The position numbers and the translations under genes are program-made. The notes below the pieces were generated by a model that was not told the origin of the DNA, searched no databases, and was given only the letters and a program-made list of their open reading frames with translations. Shown here one piece after another: positions 34,979 to 42,158 of a DNA stretch of 64,000 bases; the stretch's first letter is position 1, and each line of letters starts with the position of its first letter. Origin of the DNA: Bacteroides intestinalis. Lineage in GTDB: Bacteria; Bacteroidota; Bacteroidia; Bacteroidales; Bacteroidaceae. The stretch is taken from contig NZ_QRZF01000001.1 of the NCBI RefSeq assembly GCF_003464595.1, positions 310,001-374,000 on the forward strand, read 5' to 3'.

Positions 34979-36679
34979 TTATTTCCAGAACGGATTCTGT
35001 TCCATATTCGAGTTCAAAGTCAGCTGAGTTGTAGGTATCGGATAGAAATAATGCTTGGCTTCGTAAGTACGTGGCTGGTTAAGAGTGTTAGAACCAATCA
35101 TATATCCATCATTATTCACATCGACTTCCGGATTCTCCACATTCTTCATGTTAGCTCCAAGATAGATCGTAGGATTCTTGGAAGAATCAAGTAAATCAAG
35201 TTTATGCCAACGAATTAAATCCCAATAACGAGTCCAGTTATCACACATCAACTCACAACGACGGCAACGGCGGATCTCCCAAAGCAAATTGCTAACACCC
35301 ATATTGTTAGCCGGATCAGCTTCCGGTTGAGTAGTTATACCGGGCAGTCCAGCACGCTCCTGTAACTTATTAATGGAATTGTCAAGATCAGCTTGTGTCA
35401 ATGTTCCAAGTTCTGCCTTAGCCTCAGCGAAGTTCAGATAGACAACAGACAGCCAGAAAAGCGGACAGTCAGTATATTGCTTGTTGATGCTGTTACGATC
35501 GCCTACTGCCAATTCCTCCGGATTATCATATTTAGCTATACCGTAACCGGTAGTAGAAGTAAATCCTGCAACTCCGGCGCGGCTATAAGCACTACCCTTG
35601 AAACATAACACAGGATCGAGAGTAACCGCCAATCGCTTGTCGCGGACAGCAAGAACAGACTCAAGATTGTACTTGCCATCTGCATCTTTCACTGCGGCAT
35701 CATTTGTATCCATTGTAGTGGTTGCTTTGGGCTTACCGTCAAGGAACAGATAACTATCGAAAGCATTTTTGGTCATACCGCTGGTACCACTTGTATTAAC
35801 TGTATAGTCAATGGTGGAATGCATGAAAACATTCTGAGAATAAGGCTTGAAGAAAATCATTTCAGGATTAGAGCTAAGCGAAATTGAATTATAGTTTCCT
35901 TTGTAGCTCGGATTCAATGAATATCCCTTACTCATCAATGCTTCACAAGCAGACACACATTCACGCAGGTACTTCTCAGCACGAGTGTTGTCAGCAGCCT
36001 TACCGGCATTGTCACTTGCATTACGATACTTACAGTAGGTACCTTCGTACAACGTGATGTCAGCTTTCATTGCCAGTGCCATGTTAGCACTGAAGCGCTG
36101 CTTGTTGGTTCCCGTAATTGTAGTTGCAGCATAATTTAGATCTTCAAGAACATTGTCCATTACAACATCTCTATCCGTACGTGGTCCGTAAACCACATCC
36201 TTGTCTGCCGGGTCTACAACTGTAGTTATCCACTGTACATCACCATACATGCGAACCAATTGGTAATATTGCCATGCACGGTTTAAACGTGCCAGACCTT
36301 CATAATTAGCTTTAACCGCATCATCAAGAGAAGATGTTTGCAATCCTTCGATAATATAATTGGCACGACGAATTTCTGTGAAAGGGCTTGACCAATTTGT
36401 AGAAGTAGCCACTACACTCGTGTAAGTCCAGACTGTCGACTGATAGTCTACCTGGTCATCACTCAGCGTTTTGAAATAGAACCAGCCACCACCGCTGCCA
36501 TTTCCATAACCCGAATAGTTGTTATAGAATGTATTGCATTGGTTGTCAAGGTTACTCGTATTACTCCAATATGCAGGAGTATTGGTAAAGGCATCCAAAG
36601 GTGCTTTGTCGAGAAAGTCATTACAACTTGTCAAGGCCATCAGTGCCATTGTTCCGTATATGAATAGCTTTTTCATCAT
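34979..36679 (-). CDS. SusD-like starch-binding-type lipoprotein (locus 1)
   Basis: A 566-residue surface lipoprotein of the SusD/RagB family. The signal peptide ends in LMALTSC with the lipidated cysteine at residue 19, then NDFLDKAPLDA. TPR-like helices and the SusD family segments ARLNRAWQYYQLVRMYGDVQW and LLWEIRRCRRCELMCDNWTRYWDLIRWHKL are present. SusD proteins cap the SusC channel and bind the glycan or peptide ligand. The gene lies 20 nt after susC on the same strand and is ended by a strong terminator. No enzyme gene follows, so the ligand cannot be guessed. Confidence 0.95.
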   Translation of the reverse strand: MMKKLFIYGTMALMALTSCNDFLDKAPLDAFTNTPAYWSNTSNLDNQCNTFYNNYSGYGNGSGGGWFYFKTLSDDQVDYQSTVWTYTSVVATSTNWSSPFTEIRRANYIIEGLQTSSLDDAVKANYEGLARLNRAWQYYQLVRMYGDVQWITTVVDPADKDVVYGPRTDRDVVMDNVLEDLNYAATTITGTNKQRFSANMALAMKADITLYEGTYCKYRNASDNAGKAADNTRAEKYLRECVSACEALMSKGYSLNPSYKGNYNSISLSSNPEMIFFKPYSQNVFMHSTIDYTVNTSGTSGMTKNAFDSYLFLDGKPKATTTMDTNDAAVKDADGKYNLESVLAVRDKRLAVTLDPVLCFKGSAYSRAGVAGFTSTTGYGIAKYDNPEELAVGDRNSINKQYTDCPLFWLSVVYLNFAEAKAELGTLTQADLDNSINKLQERAGLPGITTQPEADPANNMGVSNLLWEIRRCRRCELMCDNWTRYWDLIRWHKLDLLDSSKNPTIYLGANMKNVENPEVDVNNDGYMIGSNTLNQPRTYEAKHYFYPIPTTQLTLNSNMEQNPFWK

Positions 36680-36698
36680 TCTTATTGTTTAATAGTTA

Positions 36699-39600
36699 TT
36701 ATAAGGTTACCTGAATACCGAATGAGAAGGTACGAGTGATAGGAGTTGTACGTCCCCAACCTCCATAGGTAAGGCCATCACCAGTACTGATTTCCGGATC
36801 AACTGGAAGATCACTGCCCTTGTAGAGCAAGAAGAGGTTACTACCACTAAAGTAGATACGTGCCTTTTCGATGAAAGCTTTACGGGTCCACTCTTTCGGC
36901 AAAGTATAACCAACTGTTACGTTCTTTAAACGAAGATAAGACATATCGGTCAAGTAACGAGATTGCGGATAATAGTTATTGGAACCGTTTGCAATACCCG
37001 ATACAGTACCTTTGGCTTCATTTCCCGGATATAAACGAGGATAAGTGTTACCCTGGTTGATATCATAACCGGTAATTGTTTTCCAATCATCAGTATAGAA
37101 TACTCTATTGAAACTTTTTTGATTATCGTAGATAGCTAAGTCAGCTCCACGCATCATCGGGAAGTTCAGAGAAGAAATAGTCCAATCAGAACGTTTGCCT
37201 ACGCCTTGGAAGAATAAATCGAGGTCAATGCCTTTCCAGTTACCACCCAGATGGAAGCCATATTCATAACGAGGGAGTGAATTACCGATAATCTTCAAGT
37301 CACCATGATCATCAGCGGTTCCTTTTCCACCGTCAATCGCGCCACTGCCATCCAAATCTTTGAACTTAATATCACCAGGGCCATAATGGAACGGAGCACG
37401 TTCAAGTGCGGACTGGCTGGCAATACCTGACTTATAATTCCATGAACCATCTGCATTCTGGCCGGTAAAATCAGATTCTTCAAAATAACGATCTGTTTCG
37501 AAGCCCCAGATATCACCATAATTCTTGCCCGAATAGTAAGAACTGAGTAACTTAGTATCATTATTCCACTTCGTTACTTTTGTCTTTGAATCACTAAGAT
37601 TGAAGTTAGCATACACATTAAATTCACCGAATTTATGATGCCAATCGAGGTTTAACTCCCATCCACGGGTGCGCAGTGTACCGGCATTATCGTAAGGAGC
37701 AGTAGCACCTACACTGTTCGGAAGAACCTGAGCAGGAGCAAGCATATCACGGTTTTCACGTTGGTACCAGTCAAATCCTACGGTTAGTTCGTTATTCAGG
37801 AAGCCTAAGTCCAGACCAATATCAGTAGTACGGATGCGTTCCCAAGTAAGAGACTTCGACACCAGTTTAGGCATATTGTACTGAGTCAATCTATTAGCAT
37901 TAGCTCCATTGCCATCTACCCAATAAATATATCCTGAAGCCGATGTGTTTTCGCGTTGGCTGATCAATGCCTCAAACATATAGTCTCCGATGGCTTCATT
38001 TCCAATTTCACCATAAGATGCACGCAACTTAGCATTGTTAACCACTTTCTTCAACGGTGCAAAGAAAGCTTCTTCTGAGAACCGGTATCCGATAGATGCA
38101 GAAGGGAAGAATGCCCATTTATCATTATGTGGGAATCTGGAAGAACCATCATAACGTCCATTCACTTCTAACAGGTAAATACCCTTATAATCATAATTAA
38201 TACGTCCGAAGTAACCGGCTGAAGCACGGGAAGTGTGCGACCAATTTATTTGTTGTCCATCTTGGCTTGCCAGATTCAATTCGGGATATGCTTCATCATA
38301 CAATCCCTTGCGGTATCCATATAAATAAGTATAATCCACTTCTTCAGCATTAGCTCCGACCATTACATTCAAATTATGGCTCTTCGCAAAAGTCTTGGCA
38401 TAGTTGGCATACGCATTCAAAGTCCAAGTATTCTGCTTGGAATTATCCCGCCAGATTGCCGAGTTACTTTTGGTAACAATATATTTAGGAGTAGGCATTC
38501 CCGACCAGTCAATACCATAGACCGAGAAGTCTTCAGAACCACTGTTCAAGTTCTGAATAGCATAAGTGAAATCAGCATTCAAAGTAAGTCCTTTTACTAT
38601 TTCTGCTTTCAAGAATCCATTCAGACGGGTAAGGTCAGTTATTTCCTTACGGTCTGATGCTTGTTTACGCATAGACATGAGGCGAGTGTCATAACCATCA
38701 ATGGTACCTGAAGGAATAAAGAAAGAACCCCAACGCCAAAGGGTCTGATAAGTACTGCTGTAAATGTCAGGACGCTGATAAGCCTTACGAGAGTAATTGA
38801 CACGTGCACCTACTTGCAACCAATCATATAAATTGGTCGTTACATTCACTGAAACATTATATTTCTTCAATTCATCGGGACGCACTTTCATAATACCTTC
38901 CTTCTCATCATAACCAAAAGAAAGATAATAATTAGTCTTACCAGAACTTCCCTGAACAGATATATTATGGCTCTGTGAAGGGGCTGCTTTGCTATAATAA
39001 ATATCTTGCACATCCCAGTCAGCATAATAATAAGGAGTTCCGTCAACGATGCTATAATCACCCACATTGCTATCGCTCTGATAGGGTCTCATTTCACCGT
39101 ACTTCAGTTTTCTTCCGCCATTCTGTTGCGCCCATTTCTCAGCATAAGGTAACAGCTTGTCAAAGTACATGCCGAAGAGCTCAACTTCATATTGGTTAGC
39201 ATTAGCCTTAGCCTCTAATGCAGCTCTAAGCTGTGTGGGTACATCCGGGAAATTCGGAAGGTAAGTGGCTTGATCCCAAGCGAAATTATTACTATAGTTT
39301 ATAGTAACCTTTTCCGTCGGTTTAGCACTCTTCGTATTAATTAAAATAACACCAAAAGCTGCACGTGTACCATAAATAGAGGTAGAAGCAGCGTCTTTCA
39401 GTACAGAGATACTCTCAATATCCTGTGTATTCAAGAAAGAAATGTCATCCATCGGGACTCCATCCACAACAATCAACGGATTACTCTTTTCAGAATTACT
39501 TAACGTACCGACACCACGAATACGCATTGCAGCACTTCCGTTGATATCACCATTTTCTGTTGTGATACTCAAACCAGGAACCGCACCTTGCAGTGCTTTG

Positions 39601-40091
39601 GTTACATCTTGCTGAGGACGGCCTGACATCGTTTTATTCAAGTCTACAGTAGTAACTGCACCTGTTAAATTGGCTTTCTTTTGTGTACCGTAACCAACTA
39701 CTACTACTTCATCCAATAATTCCGTATCTTCCTTCAACACGATTTTCATAGTAGGTGTAGCCTTTACTTCCTGAGGCTGATAACCTACGAATGATATTTT
39801 TAATATTGCTCCTGATTTTACACTCAATGCAAACTTTCCATTAACGTCAGTAACAATACCATTAGTTGTCCCTTTTTCTACCACACTGGCACCGATAACC
39901 GGCTCGCCTGTCGCATCTACAACCAAACCTGTAACATTGATAGATTGTAACTGCTCTGTTACTTCTGAAACATGATCCGAAGCAACCTGGTTAGCCATCG
40001 CATTACCGCTTCCTAAAAACAGTGCACTGATGGCTACTGCTGTGAAGAATTTGCTATTTGCTAATCCTCGTTTTTTGCGATCTTCATTCAT
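36699..40091 (-). CDS. SusC-like TonB-dependent receptor (locus 1)
   Basis: A 1130-residue outer-membrane receptor. Start MNEDRKKRGL precedes a signal sequence to about residue 34. Residues about 50-130 are a CarboxypepD_reg-like domain (INVTGLVVDATGEPVIGASV), residues 128-145 the TonB-box region EVVVVGYGTQKKANLTGAV, then plug (about 150-260) and barrel. The first about 165 residues are nearly the same as in the divergent SusC at 42159, after which the two differ strongly. The 5' leader is also shared (see 40092-40296). It works with the adjacent SusD to import a bound oligomer powered by TonB. Confidence 0.96.
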   Translation of the reverse strand: MNEDRKKRGLANSKFFTAVAISALFLGSGNAMANQVASDHVSEVTEQLQSINVTGLVVDATGEPVIGASVVEKGTTNGIVTDVNGKFALSVKSGAILKISFVGYQPQEVKATPTMKIVLKEDTELLDEVVVVGYGTQKKANLTGAVTTVDLNKTMSGRPQQDVTKALQGAVPGLSITTENGDINGSAAMRIRGVGTLSNSEKSNPLIVVDGVPMDDISFLNTQDIESISVLKDAASTSIYGTRAAFGVILINTKSAKPTEKVTINYSNNFAWDQATYLPNFPDVPTQLRAALEAKANANQYEVELFGMYFDKLLPYAEKWAQQNGGRKLKYGEMRPYQSDSNVGDYSIVDGTPYYYADWDVQDIYYSKAAPSQSHNISVQGSSGKTNYYLSFGYDEKEGIMKVRPDELKKYNVSVNVTTNLYDWLQVGARVNYSRKAYQRPDIYSSTYQTLWRWGSFFIPSGTIDGYDTRLMSMRKQASDRKEITDLTRLNGFLKAEIVKGLTLNADFTYAIQNLNSGSEDFSVYGIDWSGMPTPKYIVTKSNSAIWRDNSKQNTWTLNAYANYAKTFAKSHNLNVMVGANAEEVDYTYLYGYRKGLYDEAYPELNLASQDGQQINWSHTSRASAGYFGRINYDYKGIYLLEVNGRYDGSSRFPHNDKWAFFPSASIGYRFSEEAFFAPLKKVVNNAKLRASYGEIGNEAIGDYMFEALISQRENTSASGYIYWVDGNGANANRLTQYNMPKLVSKSLTWERIRTTDIGLDLGFLNNELTVGFDWYQRENRDMLAPAQVLPNSVGATAPYDNAGTLRTRGWELNLDWHHKFGEFNVYANFNLSDSKTKVTKWNNDTKLLSSYYSGKNYGDIWGFETDRYFEESDFTGQNADGSWNYKSGIASQSALERAPFHYGPGDIKFKDLDGSGAIDGGKGTADDHGDLKIIGNSLPRYEYGFHLGGNWKGIDLDLFFQGVGKRSDWTISSLNFPMMRGADLAIYDNQKSFNRVFYTDDWKTITGYDINQGNTYPRLYPGNEAKGTVSGIANGSNNYYPQSRYLTDMSYLRLKNVTVGYTLPKEWTRKAFIEKARIYFSGSNLFLLYKGSDLPVDPEISTGDGLTYGGWGRTTPITRTFSFGIQVTL

Positions 40092-40296
40092 AAATGATTG
40101 ATAATTTTGTTGTTAAATAAAATAGTTCTCTCAAAAATTAGGGTAAGGATAATCAGATAGAAATAGTTAGTCAGATCTATTTCTTCTGTCAGACAAGTTT
40201 TTCTTCCATAGGCGTTTTTTCTTATTTATAGGTTTAACTTATATTTTATCTCTCTTATTATTTTTAGAGGTTTACTAAGTTCCAAGAGAACTTAGT
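40092..40296 (-). promoter_or_regulatory. shared susC leader, copy 1 (box, mini-ORF, hairpin)
   Basis: On the minus strand, in order: a perfect palindrome with arms ACTAAGTTC and GAACTTAGT (40274-40296, containing GTTCTCTTGGAAC), then AGAGATAAAATATAA, GTTAAACCTATAAATAAG, AACGCCT and a six-codon frame MEEKLV with stop TGA (40189-40209). Four nt later comes a hairpin with arms AGAAATAG and CTATTTCT (40159-40184), then CCTTACCCTAA, AACAACAAAAT and the susC ATG. Copies 2 and 3 are at 41966-42158 and 52287-52500. Confidence 0.75.
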
Positions 40297-40331
40297 ATAT
40301 ACAATATTATTCTATGGTTTACATTGTTTTC

Positions 40332-40454
40332 AGCCATATCTGAGACGTACTTGCTCCGTACCTTTTCCGTACTTTCTCCAGTCAGAAGTACCTCTGAGTG
40401 GAGAATGTACGGAGCAAGTACGTCTCAGGTATGGCTACGGTATGGAGCAGACTA
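40332..40454. repeat. long inverted repeat built of 11-bp GTAC-containing units
   Basis: The outer arms, 40332-40361 and 40407-40436, match at 29 of 30 positions. Read in steps of 11 from 40345, the left side gives ACGTACTTGCT, CCGTACCTTTT and CCGTACTTTCT. The right side gives GGAGAATGTAC, GGAGCAAGTAC, GTCTCAGGTAT and GGCTACGGTAT, the same unit inverted. Inner arms CCGTACTTTCTCCA and TGGAGAATGTACGG can form a competing hairpin. It lies in the 785-nt gap between the divergent susC and kinase genes. Confidence 0.8.
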
Positions 40455-40544
40455 TAAAAAGCGTTTTTTATTCCAGTCAATAAATATAGACTCTTAGGCT
40501 AGTTTCCTTTTTAAAGAAAAGCCTTTTATCCCTCTCGAGAAGTA

Positions 40545-40654
40545 GGTGTAAGCGTTGTTTCACAGGACTACACCCTTTCTTTTGAATGACTACACCCTTT
40601 GGCTGCAATGGCTACACCCTTTATTATAAAAGGTGTAGCCCTGCATAAGGGATG
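40545..40654. repeat. 22-bp-period array of CTACACCCTTT units
   Basis: Units begin at 40545, 40567, 40589, 40611 and 40633. The three central units start ACTACACCCTTT, ACTACACCCTTT and GCTACACCCTTT. The outer two carry the inverted core GGTGTA and GTGTAGCC at matching phase. No insertions or deletions break the 22-bp spacing. The rest of the gap up to 40876 contains the kinase promoter and otherwise nothing I recognise. Confidence 0.8.
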
Positions 40655-40843
40655 TTTTACATATTAGAAAACGGATTACATTTATTCAATATAGACTTGT
40701 GGAACTATCCGGTAACACATATTTCTTCTCGTTTCTACCCTATATCTATTGAATACTCATTTTATTGAGTAGTACACTCTCCAAGAACGAGATGATAAAA
40801 TGAAGTTTTGGAAGTTTTTGTGCTGGTATATTAAAAAAAACTA

Positions 40844-40851
40844 TATATTTG
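40844..40851 (+). promoter_or_regulatory. -7 box of the BadF/BadG-type kinase promoter
   Basis: TATATTTG matches TAnnTTTG, 26 nt before the kinase ATG. A TTTG lies at 40817-40820, a little farther upstream than the usual spacing. Confidence 0.55.
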
Positions 40852-40876
40852 TATCCAATTCTAAATCTAACTGCGT

Positions 40877-41725
40877 ATGAAACTGATTGCAGAGAGTGGT
40901 TCAACAAGAACTGAGTGGGCCTTAGTTGAAGACAATCACCTGATACAACGTGTTTTTACTGAGGGACTTAATCCTTTCTTCCAAACCCGAAGAGAGATCA
41001 GCCGAAGTGTGCGCTTAGGTTTACCCGAGACTTTTTTCAAAAGAAAGCTTGAGCAAGTATATTATTATGGTGCTGGTTGTACTTCTTATGAAAAAAAGAA
41101 TGTATTGGGGGCCTCATTAGTAGCACAGTTCAAAACTCCGATTCAAGTAGAAAGCGATTTACTTGCGGCTGCTCGTGGTCTATTTAAATGTGAAGCAGGA
41201 ATTGCGTGTATTTTAGGTACAGGTTCCAATTCTTGTTTTTATAATGGGAAAATTATAGTAAAAAATGTCAGAGCTGGTGGGTATATATTGGGCGATGAAG
41301 GCAGTGGGGCAGTGCTGGGCAAGCATTTTCTTTCAGACGTATTAAAAGGTTTAGCACCCAAAGATATTATGGCCGATTTCTTTGAAAAGTTTCGTATTAG
41401 CCCGAATGAAGTAATGGAATCTGTTTATAATCGTCCATTTCCTAATCGTTTCCTCTCTACTATTTCTTATTTTCTGGCAGATTATACAAGCGATGATTAT
41501 GTATATGATCTAATAACTACTAATTTACGCAATTTCTTCATAAGGAATGTTTGCCAATATGATTATAAGAACTATCCAATCCGTTTTGTTGGATCATTGG
41601 CTTATAGTTATGCCAAAATTTTGAGAGAAGTTGCCAATGAGTTTGATATTGAGCTGGATATTATTGAAGAAACTCCAATGAATGGTCTAATTGACTTCCA
41701 TTCATTAAATATTGAAGAACCTTAA
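40877..41725 (+). CDS. BadF/BadG/BcrA/BcrD-type amino-sugar kinase
   Basis: A 282-residue cytoplasmic ASKHA-fold kinase. N-terminal MKLIAESGSTRTEWALV is the first phosphate loop (GSTRT). YYGAGCTS, GIACILGTGSNSCFYNG and GGYILGDEGSGAVLGK are the further nucleotide and sugar motifs, and FVGSLAYSYAKIL is near the end. The family includes N-acetylglucosamine kinases and the MurK N-acetylmuramate/GlcNAc kinase of peptidoglycan recycling. The GDEGSG signature fits an amino-sugar kinase; the exact sugar is inference. It sits between two divergent SusC genes with its own promoter. Confidence 0.87.
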   Translation: MKLIAESGSTRTEWALVEDNHLIQRVFTEGLNPFFQTRREISRSVRLGLPETFFKRKLEQVYYYGAGCTSYEKKNVLGASLVAQFKTPIQVESDLLAAARGLFKCEAGIACILGTGSNSCFYNGKIIVKNVRAGGYILGDEGSGAVLGKHFLSDVLKGLAPKDIMADFFEKFRISPNEVMESVYNRPFPNRFLSTISYFLADYTSDDYVYDLITTNLRNFFIRNVCQYDYKNYPIRFVGSLAYSYAKILREVANEFDIELDIIEETPMNGLIDFHSLNIEEP

Positions 41726-41835
41726 TATTTGTATATAAAACATATTAACAAGGGTGTAATAACCTCTCATTTGCAAACATATAAATATAAAGTTAAATAA
41801 ATGCAAAGGAATGTTCTTGATATTAAATTATAATA

Positions 41836-41843
41836 TATCTTTG
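41836..41843 (+). promoter_or_regulatory. possible -7 box upstream of the susC locus 2 leader
   Basis: TATCTTTG followed by C fits the consensus. It would make a leader of more than 300 nt, through a small hairpin (GAAACG/CGTTTC at 41851-41871) and the shared leader. A start nearer the GTTCTCTTGGAAC box is equally possible. The gap 41726-42158 otherwise holds only that leader. Confidence 0.35.
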
Positions 41844-41965
41844 CTAAGAAGAAACGAAGAAATTGCGTTTCGTCACCTTTGTTAATAACGAGTTTATCTC
41901 TTAAAATGACCAACTAAATCGTAACAGTATTTAGTGTATTTTAATTTTTGACCGATAGCAGAATT

Positions 41966-42158
41966 ACTAAGTTCTCTTGGAACGGTAAATGAAAACAAAT
42001 AGAGATACTATATAAGTCAAACCTAATAAATAGAAGAAACGCCTATGGAACAGAAACTTACCTAATAGAAGAAATAATTCCGTTTATTTCTAATTCACTA
42101 CCCTTACCCTAAATTTTGAGAAAATTATTTTGATTAACAACAAAATCATCAATCTTTT
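41966..42158 (+). promoter_or_regulatory. shared susC leader, copy 2 (box, mini-ORF, hairpin)
   Basis: ACTAAGTTCTCTTGGAAC at 41966-41983, with the right palindrome arm broken. Then AGAGATACTATATAA, GTCAAACCTAATAAATAG, AACGCCT and a six-codon frame MEQKLT with stop TAA (42045-42065). Four nt later a hairpin has arms AGAAATAA (42070-42077) and TTATTTCT (42084-42091) around TTCCGT. CCTTACCCTAA, AACAACAAAAT and ATCATCAATC lead to the susC ATG. It is inverted relative to copy 1. Confidence 0.75.

Noticed and set aside
40092..40296. Transcription attenuator with a terminator in the susC leader
   Set aside because: The hairpins after the mini-ORFs are AT-rich and not followed by a T run, so a classic rho-independent attenuator is not supported. 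Other RNA-based control remains possible.
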